DNA of 40,096 bases, from positions 1 to 40,096 of the forward strand of contig NZ_JADGLL010000024.1 in NCBI RefSeq assembly GCF_015235415.1, in the 5' to 3' direction. The position numbers and the translations under genes are program-made. This DNA comes from Microbacterium paludicola (lineage in GTDB: Bacteria; Actinomycetota; Actinomycetes; Actinomycetales; Microbacteriaceae). The notes beneath the pieces are model-generated. The model had not been told where the DNA came from. It did no database searches and saw only the letters and a program-made list of their open reading frames with translations. Shown piece after piece: positions 1 to 9,273 of this stretch; position 1 is the stretch's first letter, and each line of letters starts with the position of its first letter.

Positions 1-602
1 CCGCCCCAGGCCGCGGGGGCGTCACCCCGTTTCGACTCGCTTCGCTCGCTCAACGACCGGGAAGGTCGACAAGCGCAGCCCGCCCCCGCTCGTTGAGCGA
101 CGAGCGCAGCGAGGAGCCGAAACGGTCCAAACCCGCCCCAGGCCGCGGGGACGTCACCCCGTTTCGACTCGCTTCGCTCGCTCAACGACCGAGAAGGTCG
201 ACAAGCACAGCCCCACCCCTCGCTCGTTGAGCGACGAGCGCAGCGAGGAGTCGAAACGGTCCAAACCCGCCCCAGGCCGCGGGGACGTCACCCCGTTTCG
301 ACTCGCTTCGCTCGCTCAACGACCGAGAAGGTCGACAAGCACAGCCCACCCCACCGGTCGTTGAGCGACGAGCGCAGCGAGGAGTCGAAACGCCGCAAAC
401 CCGCCCCAGGCTGCAGCCCGCCGGGACGTCACCCCGTTTCGACTCGCTTCGCTCGCTCAACGACCGAGAAGGTCGACAAGCACAGCCCCACCCCTCGCTC
501 GTTGAGCGACGAGCGCAGCGAGGAGTCGAAACGCCCCAAACCCGCCCAGGGCCGCCGGGACGTCACCCCGTTTCGACTCGCTTCGCTCGCTCAACGACCG
601 AG
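1..602. repeat. Tandem array of ~135-bp units carrying inverted SERSESKR-type repeats
   Basis: The core half-unit, written on the minus strand as TTTCGACTCGCTTCGCTCGC followed by TCAACGACC, starts at 28, 160, 294, 435 and 569, giving periods of 132, 134, 141 and 134 bp. Between them lie four half-units in the opposite orientation starting near 91, 224, 358 and 499 (CGTTGAGCGACGAGCGCAGC core). The linkers (AGAAGGTCGACAAG, CAAACCCGCCCCAGG, GGGACGTCACCCC) are repeated too, so this is true tandem duplication of a composite unit holding one inverted pair. The array enters from outside the window. Open frames across it are repeat translations, not genes. Confidence 0.93.
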
Positions 603-620
603 AAGCACGACCGGGGCGGC

Positions 621-998
621 TCAGCGCACGGCGAGCTCGGCCGCGGCCTGCGCACCCCAGGCGATCCAGCACAGGCAGCACGCGACGGCGCCGATCCCGA
701 GCCCCAGCCCCCACCACGCAAGCTCGGGCTGCGCGCGGCGGGCGAGCAGCGCGATGACCGCGAGCAGGATCGCGAGTGCCGTCACCGGCAGCGCCCACGC
801 GCCGAACCAGGACAGGCTGAGTGCGATCATCGCCACGCCCAGCGCCCAGGTGGCGAGGCGTCCGCGCGATCGGCGCGTGGGCACCGCCCGCGTCGGCACC
901 GAGACCCCGCCGCTGTCGCCGGCCACGACCCGCGCGGGGCGCACCGAGTTCGCCGAGGCGCGTTCCTCGACCGGATGCACCGCGGTCGGATCGGTCAT
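621..998 (-). CDS. Small predicted membrane protein, function unknown
   Basis: 125 residues starting MTDPTAVHPV. The first ~48 residues are hydrophilic and probably cytoplasmic, ending in a basic stretch (RRSRGR). The rest holds about three hydrophobic segments, near residues 50-68, 70-87 and 94-118, the last rich in Gly/Ala/Trp with a CCLC motif. I do not recognise a family. The start codon lies only 2 bp after the tsaD stop, so it is probably co-transcribed and translationally coupled with tsaD; a GTG two codons upstream overlapping the tsaD stop is an alternative start. The 3' end abuts the tandem repeat array, which may act as the end of the operon. Confidence 0.75.
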   Translation of the reverse strand: MTDPTAVHPVEERASANSVRPARVVAGDSGGVSVPTRAVPTRRSRGRLATWALGVAMIALSLSWFGAWALPVTALAILLAVIALLARRAQPELAWWGLGLGIGAVACCLCWIAWGAQAAAELAVR

Positions 999-1000
999 GT

Positions 1001-2116
1001 TCACGCCACTCGCTCGTCCGATGCGGCGCTCATCGCCCCCGCGACCTGGATCTGCGTCACCGAGAGGGTGGAGTCGGCGCCGAACTCGAGGGTGGACGGG
1101 GTGCGCCCCTCGGCGATCAGCTCGGCGGCGAGCGCGGCGATCATCGCGCCGTTGTCGGTGCAGAGGCTGAGCGGCGGGATCCGCACGGTCACGCCGGCGG
1201 CCTCGGCGCGCGCGATCGCCACATCGCGGAGGCGCTTGTTGGCGATCACGCCCCCGCCGAGCAGCAGTCGCGGCACACCATGCTGGGCACACGCGTCGAG
1301 CGCCTTGGTGACGAGCACGTCGACCACCGCCTCGCGGAAGGACGCGGCGACATCCGCGACGGGAACGGGCTCGCCCGCTGCCTCGCGCTGCTCGATCCAG
1401 CGCGCGACGGCCGTCTTCAGGCCCGAGAACGAGAAGTCGTAGCGGTGCTTTGCCATGTCGCTCGCACGCGACAGGCCACGGGGGAAGCGGATCGCCGTCG
1501 GATCTCCCTCCGCCGCCGCGCGATCGATCTCGGGGCCGCCGGGATACGGCAGGCCGAGGATGCGCGCGACCTTGTCGAACGCCTCGCCTGCGGCGTCGTC
1601 CATCGTCTCGCCGAGGAGCTCGACGTCGCCGGTCAGGTCGCGCACGAGCAGCAGCGAGGTGTGCCCGCCCGAAACGAGCAGCGCGACCGTCGGGTACTCG
1701 AGCGGCGGAGCATCCGGATCCAGGATGTCGGCGGCGATGTGCCCGACGAGGTGATTGACGGCGTACAGGGGCGTGCCCAGCGACACGGCGAGCGCCTTCG
1801 CGGCGCCGATCCCGACCATGAGGGCGCCGGCGAGCCCGGGGCCGCTGGTGACCGCGACGGCGTCGACATCCGGCAGCGTCACACCGGCCTCGGCGACGGC
1901 GCGCTCGATCGCGGGCTGCAGCGCCTCGAGGTGCGCGCGGGCGGCGACCTCGGGCACAACACCGCCGTAGCGGGCGTGCTCGTCCATGCTGCTGGCGATC
2001 GTGTTGCTGAGCAGGATGTTCCGCTCGCCTGGCGCCGACCGGCCGCGGACGATCCCGATGCCGGTCTCGTCGCAGCTCGTCTCGATCCCGAGGATCAGGG
2101 GGTTCGACTGGCTCAT
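1001..2116 (-). CDS. tsaD: tRNA N6-adenosine threonylcarbamoyltransferase TsaD
   Basis: 371 residues, usual length for the TsaD/Kae1/Gcp family. It transfers the threonylcarbamoyl group from TC-AMP to A37 of ANN-decoding tRNAs, working with TsaB and TsaE. Visible family marks are [12 protein letters not shown] at the N terminus (ASKHA phosphate-1 loop), the metal-binding His pair in NHLVGH (H122, H126), SGGHTSLLL (149-157), [11 protein letters not shown], the glycine loop [14 protein letters not shown], and the metal Asp in [10 protein letters not shown]. The start overlaps the rimI stop by ATGA. Partners TsaB and RimI precede it in the same operon; TsaE is 2 kb upstream beyond an inserted segment. 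Cytoplasmic, essential in most bacteria. Confidence 0.97.
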   Translation of the reverse strand: MSQSNPLILGIETSCDETGIGIVRGRSAPGERNILLSNTIASSMDEHARYGGVVPEVAARAHLEALQPAIERAVAEAGVTLPDVDAVAVTSGPGLAGALMVGIGAAKALAVSLGTPLYAVNHLVGHIAADILDPDAPPLEYPTVALLVSGGHTSLLLVRDLTGDVELLGETMDDAAGEAFDKVARILGLPYPGGPEIDRAAAEGDPTAIRFPRGLSRASDMAKHRYDFSFSGLKTAVARWIEQREAAGEPVPVADVAASFREAVVDVLVTKALDACAQHGVPRLLLGGGVIANKRLRDVAIARAEAAGVTVRIPPLSLCTDNGAMIAALAAELIAEGRTPSTLEFGADSTLSVTQIQVAGAMSAASDERVA

Positions 2117-2610
2117 GTGCAGGCTCCTGCGTCGGCGGGGCTCGGGTTGCGCGCGGCGACCCAGGCCTCGAGGTCGAGCCGCATCACGACGGCGTCGACA
2201 CCGTCGGGCTGGTAGTAGCGGGGGCGGCGGCCGAGCTCGGTGAAACCCTCGGAGGCGTACAGCGCCTGCGCGACCGGGTTGTCGGCGCGGACGTCGAGGA
2301 ACACCTCGCGCACGCGCAGGCGCACGGCCTCCTCGAGGAGCGTGTGAAGCAGCGCGCGCCCGCGACCGCGACCCCGCGCGGACTCCGCGACGGCGATGGT
2401 CTGCACATCGGCATCGCGCGATCCGGGGAGGGTGCGAAGGCCGGCGTACCCCACGACGCGTCCCGCGAGCTCGTCGACGACGTAGTGCGTGTGGTCGGCG
2501 GAGAGCTCCTCGCGCATCATCGGCTCCGACCAGGCGTCGGTCGGGAACGATGCGCGCTCAAGCGCCATGATCGCACCGAGGTCGGCGAGGGTGGTGGGGC
2601 GGATGCTCAC
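2113..2610 (-). CDS. rimI: GNAT N-acetyltransferase, RimI-type (ribosomal S18 alanine acetyltransferase)
   Basis: 165 residues. GNAT fold: the beta4 segment [12 protein letters not shown] is followed by the acetyl-CoA pyrophosphate loop [15 protein letters not shown] (R/Q-x-x-G-x-G/A), then [19 protein letters not shown], the usual C-terminal GNAT motif. RimI acetylates the N terminus of ribosomal protein S18 in enterobacteria; in Actinobacteria the enzyme of this locus may have a broader set of N-terminal substrates. ATGA overlaps on both sides (with tsaB and tsaD) fix its place in a tightly coupled tsaB-rimI-tsaD operon. The family call is firm; the exact substrate is inferred from the neighbourhood. 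Confidence 0.9.
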   Translation of the reverse strand: MSIRPTTLADLGAIMALERASFPTDAWSEPMMREELSADHTHYVVDELAGRVVGYAGLRTLPGSRDADVQTIAVAESARGRGRGRALLHTLLEEAVRLRVREVFLDVRADNPVAQALYASEGFTELGRRPRYYQPDGVDAVVMRLDLEAWVAARNPSPADAGACT

Positions 2611-3245
2611 GCGCTCACCCGCTTCGGGGCGTGCCCGACGGTCACATCCGGCGAGCGGAGGTACAGCGGCTCGGTCTCGGCGAGCTCGCCCGAGGGCTGC
2701 CAGTCCGAGGCGAGCATGAGTGCCGCGGCGCGGCCGACGTCGGAGGCGCGGATGGCCGCGGCGCGGACGATCCGGGATCCGGACGTCAGCTCATCCGTCT
2801 CGAGATCCGCGGTCTGCGGGCGCAGCTCGGGTCCGGCGATCCGCAGCGGCAGCCCGTCGCCGTCGGCCCCGTCGAACACGGTGATCGCGTTCTCGCGGCG
2901 GCGCGCGTCGGTGACGATAGCGAAGGGTCCGGATGCGCCACCGTCGAGCTCGCCGAGTGCGGCGGCGACGTGGCTCGGAACCGGGACCACGGGCAGGCCG
3001 CGCCCGAGCGCGAACGCCCGCGCGGCGGCGATGCCGATGCGGAGCCCGGTGAAGGCACCGGGACCCATGCCGGCAGCGACATGTGTGATCTCGCCGCCGG
3101 CCTCGGCGAGCGCCTGCTCGAGCAGCGTGCCGATGATCTCGGCGTGCCCGAGGGTGTTCTCGCGCTCGGCGACGGCGCGGACGGTGCCGTCGAGCTCGAC
3201 CACGGCGACGGTCGATCCGATCGAAGTGTCGATGGCGAGGATCAC
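2607..3245 (-). CDS. tsaB: tRNA threonylcarbamoyladenosine biosynthesis protein TsaB
   Basis: 212 residues from a GTG start giving M-ILAIDTSIGSTVAVVE, the normal TsaB N terminus. The motif AAGMGPGAFTGLRIGIAAA (near residue 70) is characteristic of the family. TsaB is the non-catalytic ASKHA-fold partner of TsaD in t6A37 synthesis. I chose the GTG at 3245 over ATG at 3266 or a start at 3293 because it places the conserved sequence at residue 1 and because a TACCCT box lies 6 nt upstream, the spacing of a leaderless transcript. The stop overlaps the rimI start by ATGA. Divergent from the GIY-YIG gene. Confidence 0.93.
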   Translation of the reverse strand: MILAIDTSIGSTVAVVELDGTVRAVAERENTLGHAEIIGTLLEQALAEAGGEITHVAAGMGPGAFTGLRIGIAAARAFALGRGLPVVPVPSHVAAALGELDGGASGPFAIVTDARRRENAITVFDGADGDGLPLRIAGPELRPQTADLETDELTSGSRIVRAAAIRASDVGRAAALMLASDWQPSGELAETEPLYLRSPDVTVGHAPKRVSA

Positions 3246-3251
3246 CGTTTC

Positions 3252-3257
3252 AGGGTA
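3252..3257 (-). promoter_or_regulatory. Putative -10 box of tsaB (leaderless)
   Basis: TACCCT on the minus strand, 6 nt before the GTG start. No clear -35 hexamer. Same arrangement as at several other genes in the window, which is the main support. Confidence 0.4.
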
Positions 3258-3360
3258 TCCGGGCATGCTGAGGGCCCGCCCCGCGCCGTCCACAGGGCGC
3301 GAATACCGGGCGATGTGACGACCATCTGTGGAGGACCGGCGGCTGCGGGCCTCATACGCC

Positions 3361-3366
3361 TACCGT
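3361..3366 (+). promoter_or_regulatory. Putative -10 box of the GIY-YIG gene (leaderless)
   Basis: TACCGT followed by CCAGGC and then ATG, a spacing of 6 nt. No convincing -35 element; there is little Shine-Dalgarno sequence before the start, which fits leaderless translation. Confidence 0.35.
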
Positions 3367-3372
3367 CCAGGC

Positions 3373-3693
3373 ATGAGCAGCGCTTTCGTCTATCTCCTCC
3401 GCTGTGCGGACGGCAGCCTCTACTGCGGAAGCACGCGGGACCTCGACAAGCGGCTTTGGGAGCACCAGCACGGCGAGGGCTCGGCCTACACCCGGCGCGC
3501 GGGGCGCAGGCCGGTCGAGCTCGCCTGGTTCTGGGAGCTCGAGCACATCGGGCAGGCCTTCCACTGGGAGAAGCAGATCCAGGGCTGGAGCCGCCGCAAG
3601 CGGGAGGCGCTCATCGAGCACGGGATCGACGGCGTCGTCGGCTGGAGCGTCGCGGACCGCGAGCGACGGAACCAAGCCCCGCCCGCGGGTTGA
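3373..3693 (+). CDS. GIY-YIG nuclease-domain protein (YhbQ/UPF0213-like)
   Basis: 106 residues. A single GIY-YIG domain fills most of the protein: VYLLRCADGSLYCGST gives the two core strands (Y7, Y17, G19), LDKRLWEH supplies the conserved Arg (R27), and WEKQIQGWSRRKKE-like sequence near residue 65 (here WEKQIQGWSRRKRE, E66) supplies the metal-binding Glu and the family's C-terminal helix. Small solitary GIY-YIG proteins of this type are common and their biological role is poorly known. It is the only plus-strand gene in its area and, with the repeat block after it, separates tsaE from tsaB. A degenerate repeat overlaps its last codons. A start at 3328 is possible but lacks family support. Confidence 0.88.
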   Translation: MSSAFVYLLRCADGSLYCGSTRDLDKRLWEHQHGEGSAYTRRAGRRPVELAWFWELEHIGQAFHWEKQIQGWSRRKREALIEHGIDGVVGWSVADRERRNQAPPAG

Positions 3694-3710
3694 CGGAGGA
3701 GCGCAAGCCC

Positions 3711-4058
3711 TGCTGGTTGAGCGAAGAGCGAAGCCCCTCCCCTGCTGGTTGAGCGAGGAGCGAAGCGACGAGTCGAAACCCCCAAGCCCTCCCAGAGCCA
3801 CAACCCACGGCAACGCCACAACCGTTTCGACTCGCTCCGCTCGCTCAACGAACAGACAGCACAGCCCCCTCTGCTGGTTGAGCGAGGAGCGCGCCCCTCC
3901 TCTGCTGGTTGAGCGAGGAGCGAAGCGACGAGTCGAAACCCCCAAACCCTCCCGGAACCACAACCCACCGCAGCGTCACAACCGTTTCGACTCGCTTCGC
4001 TCGCTCAACGAACAGAAGAGTCACAACCGTTTCGACTCGCTCCGCTCGCTCAACGAGC
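3711..4058. repeat. SERSESKR-type repeat block between GIY-YIG gene and tsaE
   Basis: Fills the 375-bp gap after the GIY-YIG gene. Forward half-units (GGTTGAGCGAGGAGCGAAGC core) near 3742 and 3904, truncated forward copies at 3714 and near 3873, and reverse half-units near 3822, 3980 and 4028. The segment from about 3741 to 3900 is repeated at about 3903 to 4020, so it grew by tandem duplication with a period near 160 bp. It could form large hairpins at the 3' end of the tsaE operon. Confidence 0.9.
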
Positions 4059-4068
4059 GAAAAGGTGC

Positions 4069-4545
4069 TCAGGCGTCGACGCGGGTGATCGTGACCACGC
4101 GGGGGGCGTCGAGGTCGAGGTCCTCGGCGCTGCCCTCCACCGAGCCCACGGGGCGTTCGATCTCGATGTCGAACCACGTGTCGCGGAGACCGTCGACCTT
4201 GCCTCGGCCCCACTCGACGATGGTGACCGATCCGTCGACGTCGACGTCGAGGTCGTCGAGCTCCAGCGCCGAGTCGAGGCGGTAGGCGTCCGCGTGGACG
4301 AGCGGCGCGCCGCCGACGAGCGACGGATGCGTGCGGGCGATCACGAACGTGGGGCTCTGCACCGGCCCTCGCACGCCGAGGCCCTCCGCGATGCCGCGGG
4401 TCAGCGTCGTCTTTCCCGCACCCAGCGGCCCCGTCAGCACGATCAGGTCGCCGACGACGAGACCCGATCCGATCCGCTCGCCGAGTCGCTCCATGTCGGC
4501 GGCGGTCGCCACCTCGTGGCGGCCGAGCAGCTCGTCCGGGATCAC
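4069..4545 (-). CDS. tsaE: tRNA threonylcarbamoyladenosine biosynthesis ATPase TsaE
   Basis: 158 residues. P-loop GPLGAGKTTL (residues 39-48), switch-like SPTFVIAR (64-71), HADAYRL with the conserved Asp (D86), and IVEWGRG with E111, all standard for TsaE/YjeE. It is the ATPase that drives the TsaB-TsaD cycle of t6A37 synthesis. I placed the start at GTG 4545, which overlaps the alr stop codon as GTGA; longer frames upstream run through alr. Follows alr in a glmS-acpS-alr-tsaE operon. Its 3' end abuts the repeat block at 3711-4058. In related genomes tsaB usually follows directly; here it is displaced. Confidence 0.94.
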   Translation of the reverse strand: MIPDELLGRHEVATAADMERLGERIGSGLVVGDLIVLTGPLGAGKTTLTRGIAEGLGVRGPVQSPTFVIARTHPSLVGGAPLVHADAYRLDSALELDDLDVDVDGSVTIVEWGRGKVDGLRDTWFDIEIERPVGSVEGSAEDLDLDAPRVVTITRVDA

Positions 4546-5660
4546 TTCGACTCGCTCCCCGAGGCGCGCCCGAAGACCCGCGCGACGCGGCGGCCGATGC
4601 TCGTGACGATCTCGTAGTTGATGGTGCCGGCGGCGGCGGCCCAATCCTCCGCCGACGGCACGCCGGTTGCCGGGTCGCCGAACAGCACCACCTCGTCGCC
4701 GACGGACACCGGATGGTCGCCCACGTCGACGACGAACTGGTCCATGGCGATCCGGCCGGCGACGTGGAAGCGCTCGCCCCCGATGACGACGGGACCGGAT
4801 CCGGATGCCTGTCGCGGGACACCGTCGCCGTAGCCGAGGGGCACGAGCGCGAGGGTCGTGTCGCCGTTCGTGCGGTGCGCGTAGCCGTACGAGACTCCGT
4901 GCCCGCCGGGCACGCGGCGCACGGCGGCCACGCGGGCGCGCAGCGTCATCGCGGGGCGCAGCCCGAGGTCGGCCGAGGTGCGGTCCTCGAACGGCGAGAG
5001 CCCGTACATCCCGATGCCGATGCGCACGGCGTCGAATCGTGCCTCAGGCAGGTCGATCGCCGCGGCGGTCGCGGCGAGGTGCCGCACGGTGGGGCGAAGG
5101 CCGGCGGCCGAGGCCGCGGCGACGCCCACCTCGAACCGGCGCAGCTGCACGCGGTCGTCGTCGAGGGAGGTGTTCGACAGGTGACTGAAGACACCGTCGA
5201 CACGGATGCGCCCGTCGCGCTCGAGACGCGCTGCCTCGGCGAACACGGCGGCCCAGTCCTGCGGGGCGAGGCCGTTGCGGCCGAGGCCGGTCTCGAGCTT
5301 CAGGTGCACGGTGACTGGGCCCGCGGCCGCCGCGGCGTGAAGCTGCTCGAGGCTCGAGATGCCGAGCTGGATGTCGTGCGCCACGGCGTCGGCGAACGTC
5401 TCGTCGGGCGCGTGCAGCCACGCGATCACCGGCGCCTCGACCCCGGCGGCGCGAAGCGCGACGGCCTCGCGGATGTCGGCCACGCCCAGGCGGGTCGCTC
5501 CCCCGGCGAGCGCCGCGCGCGCGACCTCCGCCGCTCCATGCCCGTACCCGTCGGCCTTGACCACGGCGATGAGCTCCCGCGTGCCCGTCAGCTCGCGGAG
5601 GGCGCGGATGTTGTGCTCGATGGCCGAGAGGTCGACCACCGCCTCGCGCATCGCCGTCAC
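4542..5660 (-). CDS. alr: Alanine racemase
   Basis: 372 residues, normal length. Interconverts L- and D-alanine with PLP for peptidoglycan precursors. The PLP-binding lysine is K35 in AVVKADGYGHG, and the second catalytic base is Y258 in GVSYGYAHR. The C-terminal beta domain carries AGRIAMDQFVVDVG and ends near TSIGRRVARVF. The start overlaps the acpS stop (ATGA) and the stop overlaps the tsaE GTG start (GTGA), so the three genes are translated as a coupled set. Cytoplasmic. Confidence 0.96.
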   Translation of the reverse strand: MTAMREAVVDLSAIEHNIRALRELTGTRELIAVVKADGYGHGAAEVARAALAGGATRLGVADIREAVALRAAGVEAPVIAWLHAPDETFADAVAHDIQLGISSLEQLHAAAAAGPVTVHLKLETGLGRNGLAPQDWAAVFAEAARLERDGRIRVDGVFSHLSNTSLDDDRVQLRRFEVGVAAASAAGLRPTVRHLAATAAAIDLPEARFDAVRIGIGMYGLSPFEDRTSADLGLRPAMTLRARVAAVRRVPGGHGVSYGYAHRTNGDTTLALVPLGYGDGVPRQASGSGPVVIGGERFHVAGRIAMDQFVVDVGDHPVSVGDEVVLFGDPATGVPSAEDWAAAAGTINYEIVTSIGRRVARVFGRASGSESK

Positions 5661-6103
5661 CGGGGCTCCTCCGGATCCTCGGGCTCGGGAACGTCGTCGA
5701 GGCCGGGCGTGTACTCGAGGCCCACCGGCTCGACCGCCTCCACGCGGTCGGCGGCCTCCGCGGTCACGTACGCGATGGCGAGTCCCGCGTCGTGCGAGAG
5801 CGACAGGTGCAGCGCCGTGATCCCACGGGCGGCGACGACCTCCGCGGTCGACCCCGACAGCGCGAAGCGCGGCGGCACGCTCTCGCCGAGGCGCGCGATC
5901 TCGATCTCTGACCAGTGGACGCCGTCCGACCCGCCGAGGGCCTTGATCAGCGCCTCCTTCGCCGCGTAGCGCGCGGCGAGCGAGCGCAGCGGAAGCTCGC
6001 GCTCGTGGGGCGTGAACAGCCGCTCGAGCAGCTTCGGCGTGCGCACGATCGTCCGCTCGAAGCGCGGGATGTCGACAAGGTCGACGCCGATCCCGACGAT
6101 CAT
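5657..6103 (-). CDS. acpS: Holo-[acyl-carrier-protein] synthase
   Basis: 148 residues. Transfers 4'-phosphopantetheine from CoA to the acyl carrier protein. Motif 1, IVGIGVDLVDIPRF, has the metal-binding D8; motif 2, RYAAKEALIKALGG, has E50; LHLSLSHDAGLAIAYV is the C-terminal family motif. About 25 residues past the usual end (EYTPGLDDVPEPEDPEEPR) form an acidic, proline-rich tail of no known role. A longer upstream frame runs into glmS and was not used; the ATG at 6103 starts 7 bp after the glmS stop. Position next to glmS and near coaA links CoA supply with envelope synthesis. Confidence 0.94.
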   Translation of the reverse strand: MIVGIGVDLVDIPRFERTIVRTPKLLERLFTPHERELPLRSLAARYAAKEALIKALGGSDGVHWSEIEIARLGESVPPRFALSGSTAEVVAARGITALHLSLSHDAGLAIAYVTAEAADRVEAVEPVGLEYTPGLDDVPEPEDPEEPR

Positions 6104-6110
6104 CGGCGGC

Positions 6111-7964
<1,854 letters not shown>

Positions 7965-7971
7965 GCGTTCG

Positions 7972-7977
7972 ATCCTA
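7972..7977 (-). promoter_or_regulatory. Putative -10 box of glmS (leaderless)
   Basis: TAGGAT on the minus strand, then CGAACGC, then ATG (7-nt spacing). No GlmS ribozyme sequence precedes it, since there is no room for a 5' UTR. Confidence 0.45.
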
Positions 7978-8033
7978 CGGTCGCCCGCTGGGAACCTCCG
8001 TCGCGGCGCGGCCCCCCGAGCGGCGGCCCGGCG

Positions 8034-8981
8034 TCACTGCTTGCGCAGCAGCACGGAGTCGACCGAGTGGTCGGCGCCCTTCCGCAGCACGAGCGACGCG
8101 CGGTGCTTTGTCGGCAGCACGTTCTCGATGAGGTTCGGCAGGTTGATGTCGTTCCAGTAGCCTCGCGCGGTCTCGGTCGCCTCGGCGTCGGTGAGGTGCG
8201 CGAACACGTTGAAGTGCGATGCGGGGTTGGAGAAGGCCGACTCGCGCAGCGCAAGGAACCGCTCGATGTACCACTGCTCGATGTGGGCGGCGTCCGCGTC
8301 GACGTAGATGGAGAAGTCGAACAGGTCGCTGATCGCCACGTCGTTGGGCGCGGGCGGCGGCTGCAGCACGTTCAGGCCCTCGACGATCACGACGTCCGGC
8401 CGACGCACGACGACGTGCGCATCCGGCATGATGTCGTACTTCATGTGCGAGTAGAAGGGCGCGCGCACCTCGTCGGCGCCGCTCTTCACCTTCGTGACGA
8501 ACTCGACGAGCTTCCGGCGGTCATACGACTCGGGGAAGCCCTTGCGGTCCATCAGCCCACGCCGCTCGAGCTCGGCGTTCGAGTACAGGAAGCCGTCGGT
8601 GGTGACGAGCTCGACCCGGGGCGTGTCCGACCAGCGGCTCATCAGCTCACGCAGCAGGCGCGCGATCGTCGACTTCCCGACCGCGACGGATCCGGCGACG
8701 CCGACCACAAACGGCGTGGTCGAATCCTCACGGCCGAGGAACCCCGCGACCTCATTGCCGAGGCGCCGCGCGGTCTTGGCGTAGATCGACAGCAGCCGGC
8801 TGAGCGGCAGGTACACCTCGCGCACCTCGGCGAGGTCGAGCCGGTCGCCGAGGCCGCGCAGCTGCACGACCTCGGACTCGGTGAGCGGCTGGTCCATGCC
8901 GGCCGCAAGACGCGACCAGTCGTCGCGCGCGATCTCGCCGTAGAGCGAGAGCGGTGCCGGGTTGGTGGATGCAGCGCTCAT
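8034..8981 (-). CDS. coaA: Type I pantothenate kinase
   Basis: 315 residues from ATG 8981. Phosphorylates pantothenate, the committed step of CoA synthesis. P-loop GVAGSVAVGKSTIARLL near residue 95, then VTTDGFLYSN, PESYDRRKLVEF, FYSHMKYDI and VIVEGLNVLQ, all typical of the CoaA (PRK-like) family. An in-frame ATG at 8990 would add three residues, but it falls inside a TACGAT box that sits 7 nt before 8981, so I prefer the shorter form. 69 bp upstream of glmS and divergent from the DUF559 gene. Confidence 0.95.
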   Translation of the reverse strand: MSAASTNPAPLSLYGEIARDDWSRLAAGMDQPLTESEVVQLRGLGDRLDLAEVREVYLPLSRLLSIYAKTARRLGNEVAGFLGREDSTTPFVVGVAGSVAVGKSTIARLLRELMSRWSDTPRVELVTTDGFLYSNAELERRGLMDRKGFPESYDRRKLVEFVTKVKSGADEVRAPFYSHMKYDIMPDAHVVVRRPDVVIVEGLNVLQPPPAPNDVAISDLFDFSIYVDADAAHIEQWYIERFLALRESAFSNPASHFNVFAHLTDAEATETARGYWNDINLPNLIENVLPTKHRASLVLRKGADHSVDSVLLRKQ

Positions 8982-8988
8982 CCGACCC

Positions 8989-8994
8989 ATCGTA
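8989..8994 (-). promoter_or_regulatory. Putative -10 box of coaA (leaderless)
   Basis: TACGAT on the minus strand ending 7 nt before the ATG at 8981. The -35 region is GC-rich without a recognisable hexamer. Confidence 0.4.
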
Positions 8995-9027
8995 TCCGCC
9001 GCCCCGGTCCCGCCCCGCGCCGGCTCC

Positions 9028-9171
9028 TGTCCCCGAAGTGCCGGATCCAAGCGGCAACTCGGGGACATGGCGCGGAGCGTGTCCCCGAAGTGCCGGATCC
9101 AACCGGCAACTCGGGGACATGGCGCGGAGCGTGTCCCCGAAGTGCCGGATCGAACCAGCACCTCGGGGACA
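9028..9171. repeat. Three-unit hairpin array, 52-bp period, upstream of the DUF559 gene
   Basis: Units start at 9028, 9080 and 9132, exactly 52 bp apart. Each 40-bp unit is an inverted repeat: TGTCCCCGAAGTGCCGG, a 6-7 nt loop (ATCCAA or similar), then CCGGCAACTCGGGGACA, pairing 15 of 17 positions in the best copy. The 12-bp spacers (TGGCGCGGAGCG) are also conserved between the first two gaps. The same unit recurs three times at 10176-10319 on the other side of the gene. Confidence 0.95.
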
Positions 9172-9273
9172 CTGCGTACGGGAGGCTCGTCCACAGCGAG
9201 CGGATCGGATGTCGCGTCTCCCCAGAGTGGGGATCGTCCCGCGCGCGGCGCGGCGGACAAGCAGGCTCTCGAC

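Noticed and set aside
182..798. Open frames encoding SLSERSESKRG-type peptides within the tandem array
   Set aside because: They are direct translations of the palindromic repeats, present in several frames on both strands, with no start context or family.
3700..4060. An insertion sequence remnant in the repeat block
   Set aside because: No transposase fragment or terminal inverted repeat with target duplication can be seen; the block is explained by tandem duplication of the short repeat.
7965..8033. GlmS ribozyme in front of glmS
   Set aside because: Only 69 bp separate glmS from coaA, the -10 box is 7 nt from the start, and no ribozyme core is visible.
9028..9171. Regular 52-bp periodic repeats as a CRISPR array
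   Set aside because: The repeat itself is a hairpin, there are only three units, the 12-bp spacers are conserved rather than unique, and no cas gene is near.
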